Assembly: GCA_036186865.1 (NCBI GenBank)
Contig: AP025047.1
Span: 21,840,329-21,904,328, forward strand
Direction of reading: 5' to 3'
Origin: Eustoma russellianum
Taxonomy: Eukaryota > Streptophyta > Magnoliopsida > Gentianales > Gentianaceae
DNA: 64,000 nucleotides
Shown one piece after another: positions 29,320 to 41,194 of the stretch. Numbering within the stretch: the first letter of the stretch is position 1; each line of letters opens with the position of its first letter. Below the pieces are notes generated by a model. The model did not search any database. It saw nothing but the letters and a program-made list of their open reading frames with translations, and had not been told where the DNA came from. The translations under genes were made by a program, and so were the position numbers.

Positions 29320-31197
29320 CTATTGAGTGCTAGGGCCTACAAATGAGCCATATGAAGTTGGTACCTTTTTTGTTTTAGGTCCTTGAAGGTTAGTTACCTT
29401 CATTTCGCCTTTCAGCACCCACACAAGACTCTTGTTATTTTTAGCCCTACATACTCTTTCTACATGACCTTTCCTATTGCAATAAAAACATGTAGTATGT
29501 TTGTGAGATTGTGCATGCTTGTGCGAATGCTTGTGCGTAGGCACATTTCATGATTCTTTTTTAGGAACAACCTTCTTTGGAATCGAAGAAGGTTTTTGTT
29601 TTACGATATGGACCAAAGGTTCTGATACCTTTGGTGCATTTGCCTTTGCTTTAGGCATGTGTCGTTGTTTCTTCAAGGAGGTTTTAGACTCCTTGACTAC
29701 TTGTGCTTGTTCCAGTTGTTTTCCCTTCTTAGATGCATGCATGGCACTAGACTTGATTTTAGATTTCATGATTGGCCTAAATGCATCCTTAACCTCTACC
29801 TTTGTAGCACTTACCCTTGAATCAATATTCTTCTCATCAAGGGCTTGAGCACATGATTTCATCAAATCATGTTTCTCTTCTAGTGCAATCACATGCATGG
29901 TCAAAAATATATCATGATCAAGTTGTAATGCAATGTGATCTTCTAACGTGTCGTTATACTCATTTAAGCATGATCTAAATTCCTTTTTTACACGTTTGTA
30001 TTTTAAATATAAGAGGTTATTTTCTTGCACTAAATCATCTCGTTCATCAATTAATCTATAGTCAGATGAAATATTGCATACCTCCATGTCAACATCAATG
30101 GCCATGAGTGCAAAGAACTCCTTGCCTAGATCATCTTGAACCACACCCGTGAGTGCAAGATCATCATGGTCGCCATTGTCGCTTTCGGACCCGGAAAGAA
30201 TGCTCTCCCAATGGGCTACTTCCGCTTGCAAGGCCTTCTTCCTTTGGTAGATGGCCTTCTTGTCCTTGAGTTGCATCTCCTTCACCGGACAATCCTTCAC
30301 GAAGTGACCAAACTTCCCACACTTGTAGCATTTGTTGTCTTGGTCCTTCACCTTGTCCTTGGAGAATTTTTCTTTGATGAATCTCTTAGCTTCATCCTCA
30401 TTCTTTCTCGCAAAACGTCAGAATCTTCTAACAAGAAGTCTGACTTTGTCATCCGAGTCCTCCGACTCGCAAGCAAGAGCTTTTGTAGCGTGGCGAATGG
30501 GGTCATTCTTTTCTTGCGCATCAAGATGAATCTCATAAGTGATGAGATTCCCATATAGCTCATCCAAGGTGATGGTCTCCAAATCCTTGGACTCCTCAAT
30601 GGCCGTCACTTTCGCGTTCCATTCTCTTCCTAAGCTGTTTAGGAAGCAATGATTGAGATCTTCTTGTTCTATTTTCTTGCCAACTGCAGTGAGAAGGTTG
30701 ACAAGTTTGGTGAATCTTTGGATAGACTCTTCGATCTTTTCACCTTTGGGGACAGTGAAGTTGTAGAATTGTTTGATCAACTGTCTCCTTTTTGCCTTTC
30801 TCACTTGAGATGTTCCTTCGTGGATCATCTCAAGCTTTGTCTAAGCCTCATGAGCGGATTGGACTCCTTGAATCTGAGCTCTCTCATTTGGAGTAAGAGA
30901 GCTATTCAAAATAGCAAGAGCTTTGCTATTTATGGCAAACTGTAACTCCTCTTCGGGAGTAGGATCATCAATATCAAAAGGTATGATGGAGTCTTTTGAT
31001 ACTTCTCTCCATATTCTGTACCCACATGAACGAAGATATGTTTCCATGTTTGATTTCCATAGTGGGTATTTGAGAGGATCAAACATAGGAACTTTGACAT
31101 AGACACTTGAAATAGAGGGGAGAAGTGTCTCTTGCCTTCTTCTTCTTGAGGCATCACAACTTGGGGAACTAGCATCATCAAAAACAAAGGGATCCAA
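29320..31197 (-). pseudogene. Element C1 gag, broken
   Basis: The head MFDPLKYPLWKSNMETYL matches the gag head of D. A TAG at 30841-30843 replaces the Trp of AHEAW and is shared with C2; a second TGA lies at 30415-30417. The first knuckle CYKCGKFGHFVKDC, a coiled-coil region and the second knuckle CFYCNRKGHVERVC follow. A His/Lys repeat (THKHSHKHAQSHKHT) precedes the second knuckle and is missing in C2. The frame has no ATG at its head (TTG instead), also in C2. The end reads SFVG at the same frame-change nonamer as D. Confidence 0.82.
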
Positions 31198-31243
31198 ACT
31201 CTAATGATCAAATCTTGTATTTGAACTCAAATGAACAAGATTA

Positions 31244-31256
31244 GGCTCTGATACCA
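31244..31256 (-). other. Primer-binding site of element C1
   Basis: GGCTCTGATACCA, the minus-strand complement of the tRNA-iMet 3' end, lies 2 bp from the LTR start at 31259. Confidence 0.9.
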
Positions 31257-31258
31257 AT

Positions 31259-31583
31259 TGTTAGGTCCCTTAGAACACACTAGAAGAGGGGTTGAATAGT
31301 GTGTTCACCAAATATGGATATTTTTTGGATAGTTTTCGTTTTAGAGTGCAACCATTACTTGGATGTGTTCTTTAGGAAGATACAGACTTGCAAGAAAGTA
31401 AAGAACACAAAGATGTATAGAGGATCAAGTCAAATGACTCTACTCCTCTACCTTCTTGATTTTCACAAGAATGATTTTGAAAAGGGGATTGTTATTTCTA
31501 TGGGGGGAAACAACAATCAAAAGCAAAATCCAACAAGATGGAAAAACTAGGCAACACGCCTAGACCACAACCGAGAATTCTAA
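31259..31583 (-). repeat. 5' LTR of element C1, truncated
   Basis: It begins TGTTAGGTCCC and follows the C LTR for about 325 bp including the U5 hairpin (31274-31305). It then stops at GAATTCTAA, fused to laccase coding sequence. The U3 array is therefore absent here. Confidence 0.88.
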
Positions 31584-31887
31584 TCATCCAATGCACTTGC
31601 ATGGTTTCAACTTCTATGTCATGGCACAAGGTTTTGGAAACTTCAACCCTGCAACTGACACAAGGAAGTTTAATTTTATCAATCCACAACAACGGACCTC
31701 AATTGGAGTCCCAACGGGAGGATGGGCTGTAATCCGTTTTCGGGCAGATAATCCAGGATTATGGTTCTTTCACTGTCACTTGGATCCACATTTGCATACG
31801 GGTTTGGCTACTGCTTTTGCAGTTGACAACGGCCCAACTCCATCGACTACACTGCCCGCGCCACCTTTAGACTACCCTGAGTGTTAG
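31584..31887 (+). pseudogene. Laccase copy 2 (LAC2), 3' remnant
   Basis: About 100 C-terminal residues remain, from HPMHLHGFNF through HCHLDPHLHTGL to the stop TAG at 31885-31887. The upstream part was removed by the deletion that joined it to the C1 LTR; TAA at 31581-31583 is common to both sides. It has AFAVDN, intermediate between LAC1 and LAC3. Not functional. Confidence 0.9.
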
Positions 31888-32648
31888 AAGTTAGAACATG
31901 GTATGAGAGGCCAACTCTCCATTTCAAATTCTGTTTTTTCACAAATGGTGATTTGTCTACTTAAAAGAACTGTAGCGTGTATTTTTTTTTTAACATTCAT
32001 CTTGGCCAATTAAATACAATGTATACATGTAATCATCGTAAGGAAATAAAATAAGAGGCTCATTTCTATGGATCTCATTGTAAGGTGATTGATTAACCTA
32101 CCGAACTTCTATTCACTGCAGTCGGGATGAGTTTTGACGATCTTTAGCTGACAATTTTTCAGTCTATCAGAAGAAGCTCATGAATATTGCCCTTTTTGTT
32201 TTCATTTTATGCGTGGATTAACTTTGTAATGGATTTTTCATGCCTAGAAAATGCATGTTCTCTCGTACCAAATAACCACCTACTCTTCTAACCACAAATA
32301 ACAGTTAGACGGTGGAATCGAGGCTGTTCTCTAGGTAAAACAGAAGTAATTATGGAATTAAAGTAGGCCGAGATCACAGAATTTAATTGCAAATTAACAA
32401 ATTATGAATTTAGCTACATCAATAAATTTAAAGAAACGAAATACTTAAAGCCACATCTTCCAGTTCAATAGCTCAATTCTTGAGATTTAGATATTTGATG
32501 ATAAAAAAAAAACTCAAGTTTTAGTTACGCAACCGGTCTTATAATAAGATTTGATGGAATCTACTTGATATGCTAAGGATAACCAGTTATAGCAAGATAT
32601 CTACTTGTAGTTGCATTGAATTGGGGTTCTACGCCTTAACTAGATCAC
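31888..32648 (+). other. Laccase 3' flank (copy 2)
   Basis: Non-coding copy of 11827-12580 and 58070-58832. It ends with the intact pre-insertion site CTTAACTAGATCAC (GATCAC at 32643-32648). Confidence 0.8.
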
Positions 32649-33787
32649 TCTTAGGTCCCTTAGAACACACTAGAACTGTAGTGCATCACAACACTATCAA
32701 CTAATCCATCAAAGTCAAGAAAACTCAAACAAGAAGCACCCTTGCTCCTTGACCAACAATCTACACAGCCTATCACAATCTTTACTCACCAAGAAGAAGA
32801 CTCTTTTTCTTCTTACAATAATCACTCTCAGCAGTAAAGTAAAAATGTACAAAGTTTACAACTATCTTGAGAGCTTGAGCTTTGAGAGAAAACTTGAGAG
32901 CATGAATGTTAGAAAGTTGTTGAAGAAGAGAAGAAAACCCTTCTTTTATCACTCTTGAAATTTCTTCCCGTTTGAAACCCTCTGCGGGGGGAATAATGGG
33001 CTTTGGCATCTTGTGATGGTATATCTTCATCATTTGAGATCTCTCCTTGGCATGTAGCAACACTTTTGGAGAGATTTCAAAAAGAAAGCCGAGAAGGGAA
33101 ACCTGGCATCTTCAGGTTTGAGGGAGGACCTGTGAAAATAGCACTAAAAGAGGAGGGTACAAAGAGTCAACTGATGTTAGAAAAAGAAGCAAAAAACCTT
33201 TGGAACGTTGGTCACATGAAGCGCCTAATGTGTTTAATGAACAGGCGTTTGAAGTGACATGGTGCGCTTAATGTGAAAATGAGCAGGCGTTCGAAGTCAC
33301 ATAAAGCGCCTTATGTGGGCAGCTGAAGGCGTTCGAAGTCACATGAAGCGCCTACTGTCAGTCTTCATGCTTGTTCGAACTAATTCTAACATTTCTCAGA
33401 AAATACTTGGTGTACGTGCCCATTTTTGGGGGAAAAGTATTTTTGACTAAGTAGTACACATGAAACGCCTAATGTAGGCATTCAAAGTGCACTGCCTTTT
33501 TGCCAGAACACATGAAGTGCCTAATGTAGGCGTTCGAAGTGTTCGGGCTTCCATACACTTCACATGAAGCGCCTAATGTAGGCGTTTGAAGTGTACGCAC
33601 ATCCAAACACTTCACATGAAGCACCTAATGTAGGCGTTCGAAGTGTACTGGATTCCATCAAGGCACATGAAGCGACTAATGTAAGCGTTCGAAGTATACT
33701 GACTTCCAACACACTACATGAAGCGCCTAATCCACCGTTCGGAGTGCCAATTTGTGTAAATCATCAAAACTTTAACATATTCTAACA
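32649..33787 (-). repeat. 3' LTR of element C2 with internal deletion
   Basis: The first base pair after TSD reads TCTTAGG where C3 has TGTTAGG. About 360 bp are missing after CACACTAGAA at 32676, which removes half of the U5 hairpin. The hairpin-repeat array (about 33216-33750) is intact. Purine tracts follow at 33788-33865. Confidence 0.88.
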
Positions 33788-34063
33788 TTCTCCCTTTTTT
33801 TGATGATTTCACAAAATGCGTAACTTTTTAAAGTTAGCTCCCCCGTAACTTATGCTCCCCCTCACAAAATGCAATGTTTACTCTTCAAGTAGAGAAACAT
33901 ATAATTCAACAATAGTGATGCAAATGTCATACTCATAAACTTAAATTGAAACAATCACGAGAAGGAGTTAAAAGGATTTCAAATGAACCTAGAAAGAGAT
34001 GATAAGTTGTTAGTTATCAAAAGAGATAATACTTTTGCAATCCACCAGAAAATCTAAAAAATT

Positions 34064-35419
34064 TTACAATCCACTACCGGTGCCAGCACCACTTCCACTA
34101 GGAGGAAAATCCCCGAAACCAAAACCACTTGTTGCAAACTCTGCAAAACCACCCATTTGCTGACCACTTCCGCCAGCTTGTCTGCTTCCACCAACACCAG
34201 CAACACCAGCCTCTGCATCTCCAACAGCAGCATTTCCAGCATGTTCTCCTCCTAAATCATCAAAATCAGGAGGAATGTAAGCCCATGGAAATTCACGGAG
34301 AAAGGATGCTTTGAGAACTCTAAAACGATATTCATGTCGCGCATCTCTGAGTTGAAGTTGCTGAACAGATTGTTCCAAAGACAGAATTTGTGCATGCAGC
34401 TGTGCATCAGTACTTGAACCTTCACCTTCTTGAGGCCCTTCATCCACCTCATCAGTAATATCAGGCAGGGTAGTGGCTTTGCGTTTTTGAGAGTCGATGG
34501 CTTGAGCAATGTTATAATTGTCATAGAAATCCGTCTTAGCAACCGTGGTCAGTTCATCATCAGAAATGACAATACCTTTTGATTTTAGCAGAATGGTAAT
34601 AATATTGGCAAAAGATAAAGCCTTGGAACCTTTCCGAAGAGCATCAAATATGACTTCTACCATAATCCAAGCAAAATTGAGCTGGGTCTCATGTTTGATT
34701 CGGTAAGTGACGTAGAAATCCATGTTGCTTGGATTTCTGGTCGACTTACCATTGACGCAACAAGTGACAACGGCCAACAAGATACGGTCCATCAAAGACA
34801 TATTCTGAGTCTTTCGTGAAGGAAAGAATCTCAGATCAAATTTAACATCTTGTTCACGAATTCTGTATTTACTGCTCCAGTCAAATACGAAAAAGTCACC
34901 CAACCCTTTGTTTCTTATTCTGAGGACATCACAGATTTCGGGAATAGAAAAAGTAAGTGGCGTACCATAAACGACAGTATTCAGAGAAAAAGATTGAGAT
35001 GCAGACTGTGGAGTAACCCACAAATTTGCATAGAACATCCTGATGTGTTCACAGCAGAATTTCTGCATATCAATTCTGGACCAGAGAGAGGTCCATCCTT
35101 GATGCTCTAGGAAGGAGATAAGCTGGTCCGCATTGCGAGTCTCATACAGATCACTGAGTCTAAGCAGTTTAAGTGGAATGATAGGCCGGTTGTTTGTGAG
35201 CCATTCTTCAAAAAGCATATAGGAGTACATAGATACATGCACTCCCTTGTCCGCATGACTGGGTGATTCTTTAATGCTGGAGTCAAATTTCTTTAACCAA
35301 AGAAAGTTTTCCTTGGTGAGCCCTTCACGAATGGATTTTATTTCTTGTGGTTCCACAAGCCCAGCAGTTTGCTTGCGCTTCTGGCTGCGTGGGCGTTTTG
35401 AGGGTCCTGTAGAGGCCAT
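34064..35419 (-). CDS. Element C2 accessory ORF (aORF, 451 aa), intact
   Basis: Starts at the ATG at 35419 and ends at the stop 34064-34066 with no break. A basic head (SKRPRSQKRKQ) precedes a core homologous to the D aORF: MFYANLW, CVNGKS, PSNMDFYVTYRI and KALSFANII. A short coiled coil (SLEQSVQQLQLRDARHEYR, about residue 335) and a Gly/Ala/Phe-rich low-complexity tail follow. The head and tail differ from D, while the core (about residues 20-310) aligns along its length. No signal peptide is seen. Function unknown. It stays open although gag and pol of the same element are riddled with lesions. Confidence 0.8.
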   Translation of the reverse strand: MASTGPSKRPRSQKRKQTAGLVEPQEIKSIREGLTKENFLWLKKFDSSIKESPSHADKGVHVSMYSYMLFEEWLTNNRPIIPLKLLRLSDLYETRNADQLISFLEHQGWTSLWSRIDMQKFCCEHIRMFYANLWVTPQSASQSFSLNTVVYGTPLTFSIPEICDVLRIRNKGLGDFFVFDWSSKYRIREQDVKFDLRFFPSRKTQNMSLMDRILLAVVTCCVNGKSTRNPSNMDFYVTYRIKHETQLNFAWIMVEVIFDALRKGSKALSFANIITILLKSKGIVISDDELTTVAKTDFYDNYNIAQAIDSQKRKATTLPDITDEVDEGPQEGEGSSTDAQLHAQILSLEQSVQQLQLRDARHEYRFRVLKASFLREFPWAYIPPDFDDLGGEHAGNAAVGDAEAGVAGVGGSRQAGGSGQQMGGFAEFATSGFGFGDFPPSGSGAGTGSGL

Positions 35420-35515
35420 GATGGAGGTTGTTTGAAGGATGGAGAGAAGATTGTTGATGACGAAAATGTTGAAGGCAAAAATAAGTAGAGTGAGGAGAGA
35501 TGAGAGAAGATTGGA

Positions 35516-35523
35516 ATTTATAT
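35516..35523 (-). promoter_or_regulatory. Candidate internal TATA box for the C2 aORF
   Basis: CATATAAATT on the minus strand, about 100 bp upstream of the aORF ATG. C1 has CCTATAAATT at the matching place. Upstream of it lies the repeat block 35773-36040. Confidence 0.5.
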
Positions 35524-35772
35524 GAGGAAATGGAAGATGAAAGGTTTTTGATGTTGATAATGGAGGTTAAGGGAAGAGAGATAGAAGGTAGTGGATGAAG
35601 ATGAAGAGAGTTTTTAGGAAGATGAAGAGGTGGAGGAGAAAAGGAATTCGGAAGTGGGAAGGTGGTCAGACGTGGGGAAGAGAGAAGGGAGCGAAATGGC
35701 GGCAGGAAATTGATGACCATTGATTGGCGCAAAAACTGAAGAGACGGCAGAATTGATAGTGAAGAAATAGGG

Positions 35773-36040
35773 TTTAGGCGCCTAATGTGACTTCGAACAG
35801 CTTCACAGAACAGGATGAAGCGCTTGAAGTCACTTCGAACGGTTGTGGAAAATTGGATTGAGCGCTTAATGTGACTTCGAACATAAGTGAACTCATTTAA
35901 ATAAGGCGCTTAATCCAACATCGAACGCTAGTGTTTAGGAGCATAAAGCGCCTGATGTCACTTCGAACGAGTGACATCCTTAACATCAGGCGCTTGATGT
36001 GACATTGAATGCCTGAAGTAACTGTGATGAAGCGCCTTAT
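35773..36040 (-). repeat. LTR-type repeats in the pol-aORF spacer of C2
   Basis: Repeated GCGCYTAATGTGACTTCGAAC-like units alternate with inverted GAAGCGC / GCGCCT forms, about seven in 270 bp. They use the same words as the U3 array of the C LTR. They lie between the pol stop (36099) and the aORF TATA box. Confidence 0.8.
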
Positions 36041-36098
36041 GTATATTGACCTTGAAAATTTGAGAATTTTCTTGCTCAAAACTCAAGATAGGTTATTA

Positions 36099-39000
36099 TC
36101 AACCCATGTTGAGCAACCCCAACCTACTTTTTATAGATGCAAATACACCACTAGGTAAGGGTTTCGTAAATATGTCTGCTAATTGGTCTCGTGTAGGAAC
36201 AAACTCCACACTTACCAATTTCTTTTGTACACAATCACGGATGAAGTGATACCTCAATTCAATGTGCTTAGTCCGACTATGTTGGACGGGATTTTGTGCA
36301 ATATTGATAGCATACGTGTTATCACACAAAATAGGCACTTTGGAGAAGTGAATGTTATAGTCATTTAAAGTGTTTGTCATCCATAACAATTGTGCACAAC
36401 AAGAGGCGGTCGACACATATTCGGATTCTGCCATAGAAAGAGACACAGTTTTGTTTCTTGGAAAACCAAGAAACGAGACAATCTCCAAGAAACTGACAAG
36501 TTCTGGAGGTGCTCTTCCTATCAACAAGACTCCCGACATAATCGGAGTCACAATATCCTCTTAAATCAAAACATGCATTCTTAGGATAAAATAACCCAAA
36601 TTTCAAAGTACTTCTAAGGTATCTAAGGATGCGTTTTACCGCAATAAAATGCATCTATCTAGGATCACTTGGAAATCTAGCACATAAGCACAGTACATGT
36701 AAAATATCAGGTCTACTAGCCGTCAAATAAAGTAGAGTACCTATAATGCCATGATACAAGGTTACCTCGACATGCTATCTCTTTTCATCCTTGTCAATCT
36801 TGGCACTTGTGCTCCTAGGTGTGTTTACTTCTCTTCCTTCACCAAAATAATACTTTTTGAGCAAGTCTTTTGTGTATTTGGTTTGGGAAATGTACACGCC
36901 CTCTTCGGTTTGCTTGATTTGTAATCCAAAGAAATAATTTAGTTCACCCATCATGCTCATCTCGAACTCACCTTGCATAAGATTAGCAAATTGCTCACAA
37001 AGACAATTGTTAGTAGCACCAAAAATAATATCATCAACATATACTTGAACAATTAATTGATTTCTACCTTGTTCTTTTATGAACAAAGTAGTGTCAACTT
37101 TACCTCTTGAAAAACCATTATAAAGAAGAAAAGTACTTAACCTCTCGTACCAAGCTCTTGGAGCTTGTTTGAGGCCATAAAGAGCTTTTTTAAGTTTGAA
37201 GACATGATGTGGTGAATCATGACATTCAAACCTGGGAGGTTGTGTAACATACACTTCTTCTTGAATAATACCATTCAAGAAGGCGGATTTAACATCCATT
37301 CGGTAAATTTTAAAATCCCTATAACAAGCATATGCTAACAACATCCTAATAGCCTCAAGTTGTGCTACGGGTGCAAATGTCTCATCAAAATCAATACCTT
37401 CTTCTTGACGGTATCCTTGAGCACCTAACCTAGCCTTGTTTCTAGTGACATTACCTTGATCATCCATCTTGTTATGAAAAACCCATTTCGTACCAATAAT
37501 AGGATGATCGTGTGGTTTGGGAACCAACTCCCAAACATCACTTCTTTCAAATTGGTTTAATTTTTCTTGCATAGCGAGGATCCAATTTTCATCAGGAAGT
37601 GCATCTTTAACATTTTTAGGCTCTATAAGAGAGACAAATGCATTCTCTCTATACTGTCTTCGTGTGATGATACCCCTATTTAAATCACCTATGACCAACT
37701 TGTGCGGATGAGAACTTTTGTGCTTAAGTGATCTAGGAAGATTAGAGACATCTCCTCCAACTTCCTCATGATCATGTTCCGGACGTGATGAACCTTCATC
37801 AATCACATGAATCTCATTTTCTGGAATATGTGACGCATTTTCTACATTTTGTGTATCAATATGAGTATGAGAAAATTTACTATTTGACTCACTAAGTTCA
37901 TGCACACAAGGTGGAGGAGTACCTTCAATAGGTTCTATTCTCAAGTCAATGAAGATGTTTCCGTTTGGTGGGTCATCAACAATTTCTTGTTGATGAACAA
38001 CCATAGGAATATCATCAAGAATTTCTTCTTGAGGAGTCACATCTTCATTTTCTTCGCAATCCTCATTAAGTTTAGGTTCGTCACTAAGTGACACATTAAA
38101 CTTAACATGGATTGATTCTTCCATCTTTTGACTCCTTTTGTTGAAAACACGAAAGACTTTACTGTTTGAGGCATAACCTAAAAAGATACCTTCATCCGCT
38201 TTAAGGTCAAGTTTGTCCAAAGTGTCATTGGTATTAAGTATGAAACACTTGCAACCAAACAGTTTGAAATACCCAATGTTGGGAACTTTTCCATTCCAAA
38301 GCTCATAAGGTGTCACATTTAGGTATGGTCTCAAATATACGCGATTGATCACATGGCAAGCGGCATTTACCGCTTCGGCCCAAAAGTATTTGGGCAAGCC
38401 GAATTCATTCAACATTGCTCTACACATTTTTTGTAGAGTTCTATTCTTTTGTTCGGCCACACCATTTTGTTATGGAGTTCTAGGTGCCGAAAGGTCAAGA
38501 GAGTATCCTTTGGATACACAAAACCTTTCGAAATCACCATCAAACTCACCACCACGATCACTACGGATGGTCTTAATGGTGTCACCCACGTGATTTTCCA
38601 ATCGTCCACTTAGATTTATAAACTCACTATATGCATCACTTTTCTTAGCTAGAAACATCACCCATGCATAACGAGTATAGTCATATACTACCACGAAGGT
38701 ATAATGTTTACCACCCAAACTTTTTGTTCTAACATCCCCATACAAATCCATATGAAGCAATTGTAGGGGTTTGGAGGTGGATATATTTGTCTTGAGTTTG
38801 AAGCTTGTTTTCACAAGCTTCGCCTTTTGCCAAATGTCACATAAATCATGGTTTTCGGAACACATTTTTGGAAGGCCTCGGACTTTATTATTTTTGCAAA
38901 TAAATTTAAAAATATTTTGAAACATACATGTCCGAGACGTCTATGCCATAGTTGCGTCAAATCATTCTTAGCAACTAAGCAAGATACATTTTGAGAAACC

Positions 39001-39323
39001 AAATCATTGCTGCTAAGTTTGTAAATATTTTTGAAATGCAAAGCCTCAAATAAGATATCATTACCCTTTTTCACAAAACACTTTGTTTTCAAAAACGTTA
39101 CCTCATAATTTGCATCGCATAGTTGACTAACACTTATCAAGTTAAACTTAAAATCTACAACATATAAGACATCACTAAGAGAGAAGGAATCGTTACCCAC
39201 AATACCATGTCCTTTGATTTGGCCTTTGCTACCTCCAAAGTGGACAACTCCTCCATCTTGCATAGTGAGTCTATGGAAGAGACTTTTGTCTCCCGTCATA
39301 TAGTTGGAACACCCACTGTCCAC
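36099..39323 (-). pseudogene. Element C2 pol, broken
   Basis: Protease MDSGCSNYMTGDK (39323), a frameshift near 38905 from inserted bases, and an integrase core with RSDRGGEFDG up to a TAA at the first Gln of PQQNG (38470-38472, shared with C1). RT follows with RNKARLGAQGYRQEEGID and YVDD. A stop at 36775-36777 and a frameshift in RNase H (near 36450) precede the end at 36099. Unlike C1 the integrase core is not deleted. Confidence 0.86.
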
Positions 39324-39379
39324 GACCCATTTGACCTTCTTGTCTCCGCTTTCTCTATTGAGTGCTAGGGCCTACAAAT

Positions 39380-41112
39380 GAACCATATGAAGTTGGTACC
39401 TTTTTTGTTTTCGGTCCTTGAAAGTTAGTTACCTTCATTTCGCCTTTTGGCACCCACACAAGACTCTTGTTATTTTTAGCCCTACATACTCTTTCTACAT
39501 GACCTTTCCTATTGCAATAAAAACATGTAGGAGTAAGTTTGCGATATGGACCAAAGGTTGTGATACCTTTGGTGCATTTGCCTTTGCTTTAGGCATGTGT
39601 CGTTGTTTCTTCAAGGAGGTTTTAGACTCCTTGACTACTTGTGCTTGTTCTAGTTGTTTTCCCTTCTTAGATGCATACATGGCACTAGGCTTGATTTTAG
39701 ATTTCATGATTGGCCTAGATGCATCCTTAACCTCTACCTTTGTAGCACTTACCCTTGAATCAATTTTCTTCTCATCAAGGGCTTGAGCACATGATTTCAT
39801 CAAATCATGTTTCTCTTCTAGTGCAATCACATGCATGGTCAAAAATATATCATGCTCAAGTTGTAATGCAATGTGATCTTCTAACGTGTCATTATACTCA
39901 TTTAAACATGTTCTAAATTCCTTTTTGACACGTTTGTATTTTAAATATAAGAGGTCATTTTCTTGCACTAAATCATCTCGTTCATCAATTATTCTATAGT
40001 CAGATGAAATATTGCATACCTCCATGTCAACATCAATGGCCATGAGTGCAAAGAACTCCTTGCCTAGATCATCTTGAACCACACCCGTGAGTGCAAGATC
40101 ATCATGGTCGCCATTGTCGCTTTCGGACCCAGAAAGAATGCTCTCCCAATGGGCTACTTCCGCTTGCAAGGCCTTCTTCCTTTGGTAGATGGCCTTCTTG
40201 TCCTTAAGTTGCAGCTCCTTCACCGGACAATCCTTCATGAAGTGACCAAACTTCACACACTTGTAGCATTTGTTGTCTTGGTCCTTCACCTTGTCCTTGG
40301 AGAATTTTTCTTTGATGAATCTCTTAGCTTCATCCTCATTCTTTCTCGCAAAACGTCGGAATCTTCTAACAAGAAGTCCGACTTTGTCATCCGAGTCCTC
40401 CGACTCGCAAGCAAGAGCTTTTGTAGCGTGGTGAATGAGGTCGTTCTTTTCTTGCGTATCAAGATAAATCTCATAAGTGATGAGATTCCCATATAGCTCA
40501 TCCAAGGTGATGGTCTCCAAATCCTTGGACTCCTCAATGGCCGTCACTTTCGCGTTCCATTCTCTTCCTAAGCTGTTTAGGAAGCAATGGTTGAGATCTT
40601 CTTGTTCTATTTTATTGCCAACCGCAGTGAGAAGGTTGACAAGTTTGGTGAATCTTTGGATAGACTCTTCGATCTTTTCACCTTTGAGGACAGTGAAGTT
40701 GTAGAATTATTTGATCAACTGTCTCTTTTTTGCCTTTCTCACTTGAGATGTTCCTTCGTGGATCATCTCAAGCTTTGTCTAAGCCTCATGAGCGGATTCG
40801 GCTCCTTGAATCTGAGCTCTCTCATTTGGAGTAAGAGAGCTATTCAAAATAGCAAGAGCTTTGCTATTTATGGCAAACTGTAACTCCTCTTCGGGAGTAG
40901 GATCATCAATATCAAAAGGTATGATGGAGTCTTTTGATACTTCTCTCTATATTCTGTACCCACATGGACGAAGATATGTTTCCATGTTTGATTACCATAG
41001 TGGGTAGTTGAGAGGATCAAACATAGGAACTTTGACATAGACACTTGAAATAGAGGGGAGAAGTGTCTCTTGCCTTCTTCTTCTTCAGGCATCACCACTT
41101 GGGGAACTAGCA
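39380..41112 (-). pseudogene. Element C2 gag, broken
   Basis: Shares with C1 the TAG in AHEAW (near 40783) and the missing ATG. It has its own stop near 40709 (Gln to stop). It keeps the frame from 40547 through the coiled coil, and a deletion near 39530-39545 removes the His/Lys repeat found in C1. First knuckle CYKCVKFGHFMKDC. The second knuckle is reduced by the deletion. Confidence 0.82.
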
Positions 41113-41179
41113 TCATCAAAAAAAGGGATCCAAACTCTAATAATCAAATCTTGTATTTGAACTCAAATGAACAAGATTA

Positions 41180-41192
41180 GGCTCTGATATCA
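41180..41192 (-). other. Primer-binding site of element C2 (one mismatch)
   Basis: GGCTCTGATATCA differs by one base from the GGCTCTGATACCA of C1 and D. The LTR begins 2 bp further on. Confidence 0.85.
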
Positions 41193-41194
41193 AT

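Larger units (their letters stand above)
12581..31583 (-). mobile_element. SIRE-like copia element C1, interrupted by element D and truncated on the right
   Basis: The element reads on the minus strand: partial 5' LTR (31259-31583), primer site, gag, pol, spacer with repeats, aORF, multiple purine tracts and 3' LTR (12581-14070). Element D splits its aORF with a 5-bp duplication. The left LTR lacks its first bases and the GATCAC target. The right LTR stops after ~325 bp, where a deletion fused it to LAC2. Gag and pol carry many stops and frameshifts. The gag with two zinc knuckles and the gene after pol point to the Sirevirus (SIRE) lineage. Confidence 0.88.
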
